The notes beneath the pieces are model-generated. The model worked only from the letters and a program-made list of their open reading frames with translations. It did not search any database and was not told the origin of the DNA. This document shows positions 31,755 to 41,319 of a DNA stretch of 64,000 bases, in pieces; position 1 is the stretch's first letter, and every line of letters begins with the position of its first letter. The position numbers and the translations under genes were made by a program. Source of the DNA: an uncultured Oscillospiraceae bacterium (GTDB lineage: Bacteria; Bacillota; Clostridia; Oscillospirales; Oscillospiraceae); the NCBI GenBank assembly GCA_950075865.1, contig CATMVA010000008.1, forward strand, positions 51,426 to 115,425, read 5' to 3'.

Positions 31755-34190
31755 ATGAAATATGATTTTGCGTCCATCGAGCCCAAGTGGCAAAAACGCT
31801 GGGAGGAGGCCAAGGTCTACGCGGCCCAGGACCACAGCGATAAGCCCAAGTTTTACGGCCTCATCGAGTTCCCTTATCCCTCGGGCCAGGGGCTCCATGT
31901 GGGCCATCCCCGGCCCTACACCGCCATGGACATCGTGGCCCGGAAAAAACGGATGGACGGTTACAACGTGCTGTTTCCCATGGGCTTTGACGCCTTCGGC
32001 CTGCCCACCGAGAACTACGCCATCAAAAACCATATCCACCCCGCCGTGGTCACCAGGCAGAACATCGCCCACTTCACCGAGCAGCTCAAAAAGATCGGCT
32101 ACTCCTTCGACTGGGACCGGGTGGTGGATACCACCGACCCCAGCTACTACAAGTGGACCCAGTGGATCTTCCTCCAACTCTATAAAAAGGGCCTGGCCTA
32201 CAAGGCCACCATGCCGGTGAACTGGTGTACCTCCTGCAAGTGCGTGCTGGCCAATGAGGAGGTGGTAGAGGGCGTCTGCGAACGCTGCGGCTCCCCCGTC
32301 ATCCGCAAGGAAAAGAGCCAGTGGATGCTGAAGATCACCGAGTACGCCCAGCGGCTCATCGACGACCTGGATGGCCTGGACTTCATCGAACGGGTCAAGG
32401 TCCAGCAGAAGAACTGGATCGGCCGCTCCACCGGCGCCGAGGTCACCTTCAAGGCCACCACCGGGGAGGACATCATCGTCTTCACCACCCGGCCCGACAC
32501 CCTTTTTGGCGCCACCTACATGGTCCTCTCCCCCGAGCACGAGCTGGTGAAAAACTGGCTGGAGAGCGGCAAGCTCGCCAACGCCGACGAGGTGAAGGCT
32601 TATCAGAAGGCGGCCGCCTCCAAGTCCGACATGGAGCGCACCGAGCTCAATAAGGAGAAAACCGGCGTCAAGCTGGACGGCGTCCGGGGTGTCAACCCGG
32701 TGAGCGGGAGGGAGATCCCCATCTTCATCTCGGACTACGTCCTCTCCACCTACGGCACCGGTGCCATCATGGCCGTCCCCGCCCACGACGACCGGGACTG
32801 GGAATTTGCCAAAAAGTTTGGCTGTGAGATCATCGAGGTGGTCTCCGGCGGCGAGGACGTTCAGAAGGCCGCCTTTACCGCCAAGGACGACACCGGCATC
32901 CTCTGCAACTCTGACTTCCTCAACGGTCTCACTGTCAAGGATGCCATCCCGGCCATCACCAAGTGGCTGGAGGAGAAGGGCATCGGCGTCCACAAGGTCA
33001 ACTACAAGCTCCGGGACTGGGTCTTCTCCCGTCAGCGCTACTGGGGCGAGCCCATCCCCATGGTCTGGTGCGACAAGTGCGGCTGGCAGCCCCTCCCCGA
33101 GGATCAGCTTCCCCTGCTCCTCCCCGAGGTGGAGTCCTACGAGCCCACCGACGACGGGGAGAGTCCCCTCTCCAAGATGACCGACTGGGTGTCCACCACC
33201 TGCCCCTGCTGCGGCGGACACGCCCGGCGGGAGACAGACACCATGCCCCAGTGGGCCGGCTCCTCCTGGTACTTCCTGCGTTATATGGATCCCCACAACC
33301 CCAACGCCATCGCCTCCAAAGAAGCTCTTGAGTACTGGTCCCCGGTGGACTGGTACAACGGCGGCATGGAGCACACCACCCTCCACCTGCTGTACTCCCG
33401 CTTCTGGCACAAGTTCCTCTACGACATCGGGGTAGTCCCCACCAAGGAGCCCTACGCCAAGCGGACTTCTCACGGCATGATCCTGGGCGAGGGCGGCGAG
33501 AAGATGAGCAAGAGCCGGGGCAACGTGGTCAACCCTGACGACATCATCAAGGCCTACGGTGCCGACACCCTGCGGCTTTATATCATGTTCATCGGCGACT
33601 TTGAGCAGGCCGCCACCTGGTCGGACAACGCGGTGAAGGGCTGCAAGCGGTTCCTGGACAAGGTGTGGAACCTCTCTGAGAGCTGCACCGACAGCCTTGA
33701 CTATACAAAAGAGAACGAGGCGGGCATCCACAAGTGCGTCAAGAAGGTGGCCGACGACATTGAAGCCATGAAGTTCAACACCGCCATTGCCGCCATGATG
33801 ACTCTGGTGGGAGATTTCCAGAAGAACGGCTGCTCCAAGGGGGACATGAAAGCCCTCATCACCATGCTCTCCCCCTTCGCCCCCCACATTGCCGAGGAGC
33901 TGTGGGAAAACCTGGGCTTTGCCGCCCAGAGTAATACCATGGTTTGTCAGCAGCCCTGGCCGGAGTATGACGAAAGCAAGACTGTGGCCAGTACCGTCAC
34001 CATCGCCATCCAGGTAGCCGGCAAGCTCCGGGGCACCGTGGAGGTGCCCGCGGGCAGCGGCAATGAGGTCATTGAGGCCGCCGCCAAGGAGGTCCCCACC
34101 GTGGCCAAGTTCCTGAATGGGCTGGAGATCGTCAAGGTCATCCACGTCCCCGGCAAGCTGGTGAACTTCATCGGCAAACCCAAAGCCTGA
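31755..34190 (+). CDS. leuS: Leucyl-tRNA synthetase
   Basis: 811-aa class I aminoacyl-tRNA synthetase. HIGH-type motif HVGH at residues 48-51, CP1 editing domain with the Thr-rich [19 protein letters not shown] and the downstream [15 protein letters not shown], a zinc-type insert with CxxC pairs ([12 protein letters not shown]), and KMSKS at 583-587. ATG at 31755; the upstream frame is open but contains the promoter, so it is not coding. Confidence 0.97.
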   Translation: MKYDFASIEPKWQKRWEEAKVYAAQDHSDKPKFYGLIEFPYPSGQGLHVGHPRPYTAMDIVARKKRMDGYNVLFPMGFDAFGLPTENYAIKNHIHPAVVTRQNIAHFTEQLKKIGYSFDWDRVVDTTDPSYYKWTQWIFLQLYKKGLAYKATMPVNWCTSCKCVLANEEVVEGVCERCGSPVIRKEKSQWMLKITEYAQRLIDDLDGLDFIERVKVQQKNWIGRSTGAEVTFKATTGEDIIVFTTRPDTLFGATYMVLSPEHELVKNWLESGKLANADEVKAYQKAAASKSDMERTELNKEKTGVKLDGVRGVNPVSGREIPIFISDYVLSTYGTGAIMAVPAHDDRDWEFAKKFGCEIIEVVSGGEDVQKAAFTAKDDTGILCNSDFLNGLTVKDAIPAITKWLEEKGIGVHKVNYKLRDWVFSRQRYWGEPIPMVWCDKCGWQPLPEDQLPLLLPEVESYEPTDDGESPLSKMTDWVSTTCPCCGGHARRETDTMPQWAGSSWYFLRYMDPHNPNAIASKEALEYWSPVDWYNGGMEHTTLHLLYSRFWHKFLYDIGVVPTKEPYAKRTSHGMILGEGGEKMSKSRGNVVNPDDIIKAYGADTLRLYIMFIGDFEQAATWSDNAVKGCKRFLDKVWNLSESCTDSLDYTKENEAGIHKCVKKVADDIEAMKFNTAIAAMMTLVGDFQKNGCSKGDMKALITMLSPFAPHIAEELWENLGFAAQSNTMVCQQPWPEYDESKTVASTVTIAIQVAGKLRGTVEVPAGSGNEVIEAAAKEVPTVAKFLNGLEIVKVIHVPGKLVNFIGKPKA

Positions 34191-34214
34191 CAGATACCGC
34201 TTTTCCCGTCATGA

Positions 34215-34257
34215 CAAGGACGTCCCCGGAGCACCTCTCCGGGGACGTCCTTGTTTT
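34215..34257 (+). terminator. Intrinsic terminator of leuS
   Basis: CAAGGACGTCCCCGGA (34215-34230) pairs perfectly with 34238-34253, followed by TTTT. Confidence 0.92.
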
Positions 34258-35894
34258 CAGCGGACTTGGGGCACTCTTTCCCGCAGCTTGCCGTTTTCCA
34301 TGTCCAAGATCCGGTCATACCGCTCCATCAGGCCGTCCCTGATACGGTGGGTAATGGTCAGCAGGGTCAGCTCCTCCATATCCAAAAGCTCCCCCTCGAT
34401 CTCGTTGGCACACGCCACATCGATGGCCGAGACCCCCTCGTCCAGGATCAGCAGATCGACCCCCCGGATCAAAGCCCGGGCCAGCGCGATCCGCTGCCGC
34501 TGTCCCCCCGAGAGATGGGCCCCGTTCTCTCCGCAGCTCCCCTCCAAGCCGCCCTCAATGGCAGGGAGGAATCGGTCCACCCCCGAGAGCCTCAGCGCCC
34601 GCTGAAGCGCCTCCTCGGAGAATTCCTCCCCTAAACAGATGTTGAAGCGGAGGGTATCGTTGAACAGAAAGGTGTCCTGATGAATGACGGTGACCACATC
34701 CCGAAGCTTTCTGTTGTCCACGTCATGAAGCTCCTTTCCGTCGTAACAGATGGAGCCGGTATAGCCCGCGTAATTGCCGCTGAGCAGCTTGATGAGGGTG
34801 GATTTCCCACAGCCGCTGGGTCCGATCAGCACCAGCTTCTCATTTTTTCGTAGGGTCAGATCCAGATGCTCCAGCACCGGCACATCCTCCGTATAACGAA
34901 AAGAGAGATCCCTGACTTGGAGCCGGTCCGCAAAGCTCGCCTCTTCCCGGCCGGCAAACTCCCTCCCAGTCCCATCGATCATACCAAGCACCAGCTGAAT
35001 GTTCTTTTTCTGGCTCATCAAAAGGGGAAGCATCTGAGCATATAGGGTCAGTCCGGTGCTGAAGTAACCGAAGAGCGAGGCGAACATCACAAGAGTCCCC
35101 ACCGAGATCTCTCCCCGGGCCGCCATGGTACCCGCGATCAGGAAGTTGACAAACCAAGCAGCCCGGTCCATGACCTGTCCCACATTTTCCAGCTCCGATG
35201 TGGTGACCCCCATCCTACAGTCGGTCTCCGACACATGGGCGCTGGCCTCCACAAAGCGTTCCCGGAGCCGGGGCAGCACCCCGAAGGAGGAAATGACCTC
35301 GTGGCCGTTCAGGGCCTCCTTCAGCTGCACGCTCATGGCAGCGTTTTTTGCCACCTTGATCATAAGGAGCTCCTGCAATTTTTTGTTGAACCGCAGGGGC
35401 AAGACCATGGAGAGCAGGCCGCAGAGCACCGATGCCCCCGCCAGCACAGGGCTGTAATAAACCATAATGCTCAGCACGGCCAGTGCAGAAACGCCGTAGC
35501 AGACCAGATGGAAGACCGGCGTGCTCAGGTTCCCTGCCAGAGAGGAAGCGTTACTGGTCACAAAGGACATATATTCCGCCGTGTCCCTCTCCTCAAACTG
35601 AACAAGATCCCGGCCCATAATGCCGTCGTACAGGTCATTTCGCAAGGCTTCGGCAAATTTTGCCTCAAAGCACTTCCGGGCCACACCACTGAAAAAGTAG
35701 CTGAGGGCCACACCCAGGACCACCGCCCCCGCCATCCACAGGGCACCGTGGAACCCCTCCATATCCCCGGATATGACCATGTCGATCATCCTCTGCTCCA
35801 TGATGGCGGAAAAGGGGGCAAGCAGTTGGGTGGCAATGCCGAAGATGAGCGCGGCGGCCACCCACCCAATGTGTCGTTTGTAATATCGCAGCAT
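34257..35894 (-). CDS. ABC transporter, fused permease and ATPase
   Basis: 545-aa exporter half-transporter. Six transmembrane helices in the first 290 residues (starts WVAAALIFGIATQLLAPFS) then the ATPase: Walker A GPSGCGKST, Q-loop HQDTFLFNDT, signature LSGGQRQRIALARAL, Walker B LLILDEGVSAID, H-loop ITHR. The D-loop Glu is followed by Gly-Val rather than Ala/Pro-Thr but the catalytic Glu is present. A full transporter would be a homodimer or pair with another half. It starts 3 bases after a XRE-family regulator gene, which probably controls it. Confidence 0.92.
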   Translation of the reverse strand: MLRYYKRHIGWVAAALIFGIATQLLAPFSAIMEQRMIDMVISGDMEGFHGALWMAGAVVLGVALSYFFSGVARKCFEAKFAEALRNDLYDGIMGRDLVQFEERDTAEYMSFVTSNASSLAGNLSTPVFHLVCYGVSALAVLSIMVYYSPVLAGASVLCGLLSMVLPLRFNKKLQELLMIKVAKNAAMSVQLKEALNGHEVISSFGVLPRLRERFVEASAHVSETDCRMGVTTSELENVGQVMDRAAWFVNFLIAGTMAARGEISVGTLVMFASLFGYFSTGLTLYAQMLPLLMSQKKNIQLVLGMIDGTGREFAGREEASFADRLQVRDLSFRYTEDVPVLEHLDLTLRKNEKLVLIGPSGCGKSTLIKLLSGNYAGYTGSICYDGKELHDVDNRKLRDVVTVIHQDTFLFNDTLRFNICLGEEFSEEALQRALRLSGVDRFLPAIEGGLEGSCGENGAHLSGGQRQRIALARALIRGVDLLILDEGVSAIDVACANEIEGELLDMEELTLLTITHRIRDGLMERYDRILDMENGKLRERVPQVR

Positions 35895-35897
35895 GGC

Positions 35898-36737
35898 TCA
35901 CTCCTCCTTCTCGTTCGTGCCCTCTGTCCCTTCATGTTCTCTTTTGTCGGAAATGAGCCGTATGCCTGTTTGCGGCTCCGTCATAAGCCGGGCCGAGACC
36001 AGAAGGGGCACGGCAGTCCCGGTAAGATTGACTTTATACGCCCTGACGCTCCCCCTCTCGGTCTCCAGTGACAGCTCCTCGGTGAGCCGGAGCTGGGTGA
36101 ATTTCGTCAGGATCCCTTCGGTCTCCTCTTGGTCCATCTGAAGCAGCATCGCCAAGGCCCCGGCGGTGTGGTACTTGGGCGGCTCTCGGTAGAGCGTCAC
36201 CAGCAGGGCCAACGCATGTGGGTCAGACAGGGCGGCAAACAGCCGGCAAATGCTCTCGTCACAGGAGAGCAGGCCCTCCATTCCACCCGCCCGGTTATGA
36301 ATGACAGTCAAAAAGGAGCGCTCCCCCGCGGAAACGGCGGTTATCAGGCCGTCTTTAGAAATGTATGTCTCCTCCGCGTCGTGGCGCTCCACATCCACGA
36401 CCCCGGTAGCCTTCCCCATACAGCCGGATATCATGGCCCTCCGCGTCAGGGCGATCACTTCTCCCCACCGCTTCTTCTCAGTAAGGGAGGCGATATAGCC
36501 TCCCACCGCCTCCGCCATATCCTCCCTCTTAACTTCAGTCCTGCCGAACAGGGCGTCCACCGTCACCCCCAGCACATCCGAAAGGGTCGGAAGCAAGGAG
36601 ATATCCGGCGTGCCCCCGCTTTCCCACTGGGACACAGCCGAGCTGCTGACTCCGATCCTTTCCCCCAGCTCCCGCTGGGTAAAGCCCCTCTCCTTTCTGA
36701 ACTTCAAGATCTGTTCGCCTACAATGGAATAGCTCAT
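35898..36737 (-). CDS. XRE-family regulator with large C-terminal domain
   Basis: 279 aa. HTH_3 at about 6-62 (LKFRKERGFTQRELGERIGV, SSSAVSQWESGGTPD), then about 215 residues of helical, possibly ligand-binding region. The ATG at 36737 follows GGGAGGAC. Upstream, two copies of AAGCAT-(C/T)(G/A)-CTTAACT(T/C)CA overlap its promoter, suggesting autoregulation. Co-transcribed with the ABC exporter, so likely a local sensor for the exporter substrate. Confidence 0.85.
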   Translation of the reverse strand: MSYSIVGEQILKFRKERGFTQRELGERIGVSSSAVSQWESGGTPDISLLPTLSDVLGVTVDALFGRTEVKREDMAEAVGGYIASLTEKKRWGEVIALTRRAMISGCMGKATGVVDVERHDAEETYISKDGLITAVSAGERSFLTVIHNRAGGMEGLLSCDESICRLFAALSDPHALALLVTLYREPPKYHTAGALAMLLQMDQEETEGILTKFTQLRLTEELSLETERGSVRAYKVNLTGTAVPLLVSARLMTEPQTGIRLISDKREHEGTEGTNEKEE

Positions 36738-36768
36738 GTTACGTCCTCCCGACTCGAGTACTGCTTGA

Positions 36769-36838
36769 ATCATACCACAAGCATCGCTTAACTTCAATGG
36801 GCGCTTCCTTTCTTAGAATTAAGCATTACTTAACTCCA
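36769..36838 (-). promoter_or_regulatory. Promoter and twin operator of the XRE-ABC operon
   Basis: Minus-strand TTGAAG (36797-36792), 17-base spacer, TATGAT (36774-36769). Two 18-base repeats, 36779-36796 (in the spacer and -35) and 36821-36838, begin AAGCAT and contain CTTAACT; starts are 42 bp apart, about four turns. The upstream one holds TTAAG-N5-CTTAA. Confidence 0.75.
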
Positions 36839-36927
36839 TAAGCATGGGATGCCTTTCGCTGTCTGGGCTCCCAGCAAGGCCGGGGCCGGCCTTTTCCGGG
36901 AAAAACTGAGGGTCGGAAAAATGCTCC

Positions 36928-36956
36928 TTGACATTCCCGCGTAAATCACGTATAAT
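36928..36956 (+). promoter_or_regulatory. Consensus sigma-A promoter of rpsU
   Basis: TTGACA 36928-36933, 17-base spacer, TATAAT 36951-36956: a perfect consensus, as expected for a ribosomal protein gene. Confidence 0.92.
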
Positions 36957-37033
36957 ACCACTGTTAAAGCCATAGCTATGTGGCCCTTTTGCGGCGGTCA
37001 CAGCGCCGCCGTTTCGGAGGGAGGGGAAATATA

Positions 37034-37216
37034 ATGTCGGAGATCCATGTGAAAGAGGGCGAGTCCCTGGAGAACGCGCTCAAGCGCTTCAAGCGCAGCT
37101 GTGCCAAGTCCGGGGTCCTGGCCGAGGTTCGTAAGCGCGAGCACTACGAGAGCCCCAGCGTCAAGCGTCGCAAGAAGTCTGAGGCTGCCCGCCGGAACCG
37201 CAAAAAGTTCTATTGA
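37034..37216 (+). CDS. rpsU: 30S ribosomal protein S21
   Basis: 60-aa basic protein: [20 protein letters not shown], then [21 protein letters not shown] and an Arg/Lys-rich tail, the bS21 pattern. GGAGGGAGGGG in front of ATG 37034. Monocistronic, with a consensus promoter and strong terminator. Confidence 0.97.
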   Translation: MSEIHVKEGESLENALKRFKRSCAKSGVLAEVRKREHYESPSVKRRKKSEAARRNRKKFY

Positions 37217-37217
37217 T

Positions 37218-37255
37218 AAAAAAAGTCCTCTGCCATCTGGCAGAGGACTTTTTTT
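37218..37255. terminator. Bidirectional intrinsic terminator
   Basis: AAAAAAAGTCCTCTGCCA (37218-37235) pairs perfectly with 37238-37255 around TC. It serves rpsU on the plus strand and the convergent GTPase-NYN gene on the minus strand. Confidence 0.94.
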
Positions 37256-39866
37256 ATTTCTCCCGTTCGGCCTTCTCCATAGCCGTCTTGACGGGCTGGG
37301 CAGGCAGCCTGATGTTGTTGCGCCGGAGAATGTCCTGGATCTCTCCCCGGGTGCGAAGGATCTCTAAGCGCAGCTCCTGGGCCGACATCCGCAGGCCGTG
37401 GCCCAGGATGGTATACTGCTCGGCTGCGTCCGAGGTGGCCACCCGCACCCGCTTTCCCTCCCTGGCCAGGGCGTAGCATTCCCGCTCGATCCAGCTGTCG
37501 GCGGTCTCTCCCGCCTTGGTGTAGACCACCTGGATCCCGTGATGCTCCTCCCGCCTCTCCGCCCCGCCGGGAACCTTATAGGCGTCAAAGACCAGGATGA
37601 TCCGGTTCTTCCGGTAGCCCCGGTAGTCCCCCAAAATGTCCGTGAGCAGCTTTCTGGCGTCATCCAGACTCTCCCCCGCCGCCTTTTTCAGCTCCTCCCA
37701 GGCGAAGATCATGTTGTACCCGTCCACCAGGAGCCACTCCTCCTCCGGTTTGACCCCGGAGAGCTCCACCTTCCCCTCGGCCATGGCCTTCCGGGCCGGA
37801 GCTTTCGGCGTCTCCTGAAAGGCCCTGGGCTTCACCGGGCCGTAGGTCCGCTCAAAGATCCCCATCAACTCCCTGTCGGCCTCCAGACTTCCCCCGGAGC
37901 GGCCCAAGCTGCCCCCCGCCACTCTCACCGGGGCCGAACCCCCTCCGGGTGTCCGGGTATCCAGCATGGGCAGATGGGCATGCCTGGGTACCTCCCGCCA
38001 GGAAACCTCGTGCCCCGCCCCGTGGAAGCAGAACACCGAGCCCGCCGGGTTGGCCGTGTCCCGCTCCGGGTCGTAGCCCAGAGCCTCCACCACCGCCTCC
38101 TGATCAGCGCAGGGCCGGTAGCCCCCGCTCTCCCAGGTCAGTCGGCCGTGGCCCCGGCTGTAGGCCGCCACCTCTTTTGCGTAGTCCCGCAGACCCGCCA
38201 CCGGAGCCGAGCCAATGAGAAGGACCTCCTCCCCGACGGTCTGGGGCAGCTCACATTCTCCCCCCATGCGCTGAATATCACTGATAGCCCGCCCCACCAG
38301 GGTGCCGGGCAGCTCCAGACGGAAGGCATACCATGGCTCCAGCAGCACGCCTTTGGCCCCCATCAGTCCCTGGCGCACCGCCCGGTAGGTGGCCTGGCGG
38401 AAATCGCCCCCCTCGGTGTGTTTCTCATGGGCCCGCCCGGTGAGCAGGGTGATGCGCACGTCGGTGAGGGGGGAGCCAGTCAGTACCCCCGGATGGACCC
38501 GCTCGGCCAGATGGGTCAAAATGAGCCGCTGCCAGTTCCCGGCGAGCACATCCTCCGGACAGGCCGTGTCCAGCTCCACCCCGCTGCCCCGCGGCAGGGG
38601 CTCCAGCAGCAGATGGACCTCGGCGTAGTGGCGCAGGGGCTCGAAGTGGCCCACCCCCTCCGCCTTTCCCGCGATGGTCTCCTTGTAAAGGATCTCCCCC
38701 GGCCCGAAGTCCACTTCCCAGCCGAACCGGTCCCGGATGAGCCGCTGGAGGATCTCAGCCTGGACAGCCCCCATGAGCCGGACCTTCATCCTCCCCAGGC
38801 CCTCGTTCCACTCCAGATAAAGCTGGGGGTCCTCCTCCCCCAGCTCCTTCAGCCTGGGGAAGGCCGTGTGGGGGTCCACCCCCTCAGGCAAAATCAGATC
38901 GTAAGACAGAGGCGGCTCCAGGCTCACCGGGACCCGGGCCGCCTCAGCCCCCAGGGGCTGGCCCGGATAGGTGCCGGAAAGCCCAGTGACGGCGCACACC
39001 GTCCCCGTCCCGGCCTCCTGGCAGGTGGTGAACCGGGCGCCTGAATAGAGCCGGATCTGATCCACCTTCTCCCCGCCCACCGTGTCCTTCACCCGGAGCG
39101 TCCCTCCGGTGATCTTCAGGTGGGTGAGCCGGGTCCCCCCGTCCCGGGTGATCTTAAAGACCCGGGCGGCAAATTTCCCGCCCCGTGGGGGCCGTGGGGC
39201 GAACCGGGACAGGTCCTCCAAAAGCCCCTCCACCCCCTCCAGCTTCAATGCCGAACCAAACAGGCAGGGAAAGAGCTTCCTCTCCCCGATGAGCCGCCGC
39301 AGGGTCTCCTCCGAAAGGCCTTCGGTCTCCAGATACTCGCCCAGGGCCTCCTCGTCCCCCAAAGCGGCCTCCTCCCAGAAGCCGGGGGTCCCCAGGCCCT
39401 CCCAGTCCACACAGCCCTCCCCCAGCCGGGCTTTCAGGCTCTCCATCAGCCCGGACCGGTCGGTCCCAGGCTGGTCCATCTTGTTGAGGAAGAGGAACAC
39501 GGGCACCCCGGCGCGCTCCAGCAGCTTCCACAGGGTCAATGTATGGCCCTGAATGCCGTCGGGGGCCGACACCACCAGGATGGCGCAGTCCAGCACCCCC
39601 AGCACTCGCTGAGCCTCGGCGGCCAGGTCGGCATGACCCGGCGTGTCCAGCAGGGTGATCTCCAGCTCCCCCGTGTTCAGCAATGCCTGCTTGGAAAAGA
39701 TGGTGATCCCCCGCTCCCGCTCCTGAACATCGGTGTCCAGAAACGCGTTCCGGTGGTCCACCCGCCCCATCTTCCGCACTGCCCCCGCGGTGTAGAGCAA
39801 AGCCTCGCTGAGTGTGGTCTTTCCCGCGTCCACATGAGCCAGGATCCCCACCGTGAGCTTGTCCAT
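37254..39866 (-). CDS. TetM/EF-G-like ribosomal GTPase fused to Rae1/YacP-like NYN nuclease
   Basis: 870 aa. Residues 1-about 650 follow translational GTPases of the ribosomal-protection group: G1 AHVDAGKT (10-17), RGIT, DTPGH (74-78), NKMD (128-131), then domains II-V. The domain IV loop reads GRAHEKHTEGGDFRQATYRA, unlike the YSPVSTPADF loop of Tet(M). After a Gly/Pro-rich linker (about 640-705) the last 162 residues are a NYN domain: WLLVDGYNMIFAWEELKK, ILVFDAYKV, YTKAGETADSWIER, RVATSDAAEQY and SAQELRLEI, matching Rae1/YacP, a ribosome-dependent mRNA endonuclease in B. subtilis. A role in ribosome rescue or A-site mRNA cleavage is inferred. Antibiotic resistance is not shown. Confidence 0.88.
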   Translation of the reverse strand: MDKLTVGILAHVDAGKTTLSEALLYTAGAVRKMGRVDHRNAFLDTDVQERERGITIFSKQALLNTGELEITLLDTPGHADLAAEAQRVLGVLDCAILVVSAPDGIQGHTLTLWKLLERAGVPVFLFLNKMDQPGTDRSGLMESLKARLGEGCVDWEGLGTPGFWEEAALGDEEALGEYLETEGLSEETLRRLIGERKLFPCLFGSALKLEGVEGLLEDLSRFAPRPPRGGKFAARVFKITRDGGTRLTHLKITGGTLRVKDTVGGEKVDQIRLYSGARFTTCQEAGTGTVCAVTGLSGTYPGQPLGAEAARVPVSLEPPLSYDLILPEGVDPHTAFPRLKELGEEDPQLYLEWNEGLGRMKVRLMGAVQAEILQRLIRDRFGWEVDFGPGEILYKETIAGKAEGVGHFEPLRHYAEVHLLLEPLPRGSGVELDTACPEDVLAGNWQRLILTHLAERVHPGVLTGSPLTDVRITLLTGRAHEKHTEGGDFRQATYRAVRQGLMGAKGVLLEPWYAFRLELPGTLVGRAISDIQRMGGECELPQTVGEEVLLIGSAPVAGLRDYAKEVAAYSRGHGRLTWESGGYRPCADQEAVVEALGYDPERDTANPAGSVFCFHGAGHEVSWREVPRHAHLPMLDTRTPGGGSAPVRVAGGSLGRSGGSLEADRELMGIFERTYGPVKPRAFQETPKAPARKAMAEGKVELSGVKPEEEWLLVDGYNMIFAWEELKKAAGESLDDARKLLTDILGDYRGYRKNRIILVFDAYKVPGGAERREEHHGIQVVYTKAGETADSWIERECYALAREGKRVRVATSDAAEQYTILGHGLRMSAQELRLEILRTRGEIQDILRRNNIRLPAQPVKTAMEKAEREK

Positions 39867-39918
39867 CCGAAACGCCTCCCTTCCGCCATGATTTTTTCCA
39901 TTTTACCATACCAAAGCC

Positions 39919-39946
39919 CAAAAGAAAAGGGGGGCAAAGCCCCCCT
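39919..39946 (-). terminator. Intrinsic terminator of the 39945-40748 gene
   Basis: AGGGGGGC (39928-39935) pairs with GCCCCCCT (39939-39946) around AAA; on the minus strand it is followed by TTTTCTTTT. The stem overlaps the stop codon. Confidence 0.75.
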
Positions 39947-40748
39947 ATCTCCGCTCCAGAACCTGGTCCAGCGCGTCCCCCAGCTCCCCGTAGGGCAGAA
40001 AGGCGGTGCGGACCCCCACCTCCCGTGCCACCCGCAGCTTCTGCCGCAGGCTCCCGGCATCGTCAAAGAGGACGAAATGCCCCTCATTTCCAGCCATGTA
40101 GGTAAAGTAGTGGGCGCAGAGCTCCGGGGAGAAAAACACGCTCCCCCCCTTCTCCTCCCGCAGCCGCTCCAGATCCTCCCGGCTCAGGGGGGTACCCCGC
40201 CCGGTGGAGGAGGGCAGCGGGAAATCCTCAGCCACCCGCTCCACCCAGACGCAGATCCGGCTGAACCCGAACCGACTCCCCGCCTCCTCCAGCCGCCCCC
40301 GGAGGGAGCCCCCCGACAGGGCGGTGGAAATCACCGCCTGGGCGCTGCAGCCCCCGGCATAGCCCTCGGTCACATAGCACCCCAGCCCCTTATCCCGGCA
40401 CTGCTGACTCAAACGCTGACAGACCTGGACCAGGGCCGGCTGGGGCCTTCCCCGGAAGCGGCAGAACACCCCGGAGAACCGCCGGACCCCACACTCCCGC
40501 AGCACCTCGCCGCAGAAAGGCTCGGCCTCCCCCTCCCCGGCAAACCCGGCGTCCTCAATGACCATCAGCCCCCCCTGAGGGGCCACCGGGGAGTTGGCCC
40601 GGAAGAGGTGGAGCCCCCCGCCCACCCGGTAGGCCAGATGGGCCAGGGGCAGCCCCCACCGCCCCCCGGCGGTCATTTCCCCCGGCGCCACCGCCAAAAA
40701 TCGCTTTTCTCCCTGTTCCACGCAGATTTCCCCCTTGTCCATCGCCAT
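39945..40748 (-). CDS. Conserved hypothetical protein
   Basis: 267-aa soluble protein, no signal peptide or membrane segment. Opening strands (FLAVAPGEMTAGGRWGLP) and alternating segments such as GLMVIEDAGFAG, FSGVFCRFRG, GLGCYVTEGYAGG and SVFFSPELCAHYFTYM suggest an alpha/beta, perhaps TIM-barrel-like fold; several Cys residues. No catalytic signature is recognised. ATG 40748 (or 40742) has no clear ribosome-binding site. It precedes the GTPase-NYN gene on the same strand but its terminator separates them. Confidence 0.7.
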   Translation of the reverse strand: MAMDKGEICVEQGEKRFLAVAPGEMTAGGRWGLPLAHLAYRVGGGLHLFRANSPVAPQGGLMVIEDAGFAGEGEAEPFCGEVLRECGVRRFSGVFCRFRGRPQPALVQVCQRLSQQCRDKGLGCYVTEGYAGGCSAQAVISTALSGGSLRGRLEEAGSRFGFSRICVWVERVAEDFPLPSSTGRGTPLSREDLERLREEKGGSVFFSPELCAHYFTYMAGNEGHFVLFDDAGSLRQKLRVAREVGVRTAFLPYGELGDALDQVLERR

Positions 40749-40764
40749 GATTCTGTGCTATAAT
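40735..40764 (+). promoter_or_regulatory. Candidate promoter of yqeG
   Basis: TTGTCC 40735-40740, 18-base spacer, TATAAT 40759-40764. It overlaps the start of the divergent hypothetical gene. Confidence 0.55.
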
Positions 40765-40809
40765 TCTATGTTAGCAAGAAGGAAAAAAGACACCGGGGAG
40801 GTGAAGCGG

Positions 40810-41319
40810 ATGTCTCTGGTCCCGACCCACATGGTGGAGAGTGTCTATTGGTTGATCCCTGAACGCCTGAAAGACCACGGCGTCCGCCTGGTGCTGGCCG
40901 ATCTGGACAACACCCTGACTCCCTACGAGGAGGCCCTCCCCTCCTCCGCCCTCCGGGCCTGGAAGGAGGAACTGGAACAAAACGGCGTCACCCTTTTCGT
41001 GGTCTCCAATTCCCGGAAAAGCCGCCGCTGCCCCGACTTCTGCGAAGCCCTGGGCGTCTCCTATGTCCGCCATGCCGGCAAGCCGGGGACCCGCGGTTTC
41101 CGGGAAGCCCTGGCCAAAACCGGTGTCCCCGCCGAAAGCGCCCTCATGGTGGGAGACCAGATCTTCACTGACATCTGGGGGGCCAACCGGGCGGGTATCA
41201 CCAGCGTCCTGGTCAAGCCCATCTCCTGGGGCAAAAACCCCTTCCGCCGGGTCCGCTACGCCATCGAGACACCGTTTCGGCTCTTAAGTATGCACAGGTC
41301 CTTCCCATATGGGCCGTAG
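40810..41319 (+). CDS. yqeG: YqeG family HAD IIIA-type phosphatase
   Basis: 169-aa HAD phosphatase. Motif I LADLDNTLTPYEE (about residues 30-42), motif II VVSNSRKS, motif III region GVPAESALMVGDQIFTDIWGANRAG. The tail KPISWGKNPFRRVRYAIETPF is typical of YqeG (related to mitochondrial PGP phosphatase GEP4). ATG 40810 follows GGAGGTGA. The stop TAG lies inside a REP-like sequence (CCGTAGGGCGCG). Substrate not established here. Confidence 0.92.
   Translation: MSLVPTHMVESVYWLIPERLKDHGVRLVLADLDNTLTPYEEALPSSALRAWKEELEQNGVTLFVVSNSRKSRRCPDFCEALGVSYVRHAGKPGTRGFREALAKTGVPAESALMVGDQIFTDIWGANRAGITSVLVKPISWGKNPFRRVRYAIETPFRLLSMHRSFPYGP

Noticed and set aside
31749..34145. Long minus-strand open frame opposite leuS
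   Set aside because: Antisense to an unmistakable leucyl-tRNA synthetase; no ribosome-binding site or family.
37254..39866. Tetracycline resistance gene tet(M)
   Set aside because: Similarity is to the wider GTPase family; the domain IV loop differs from Tet(M) and a nuclease domain is attached.
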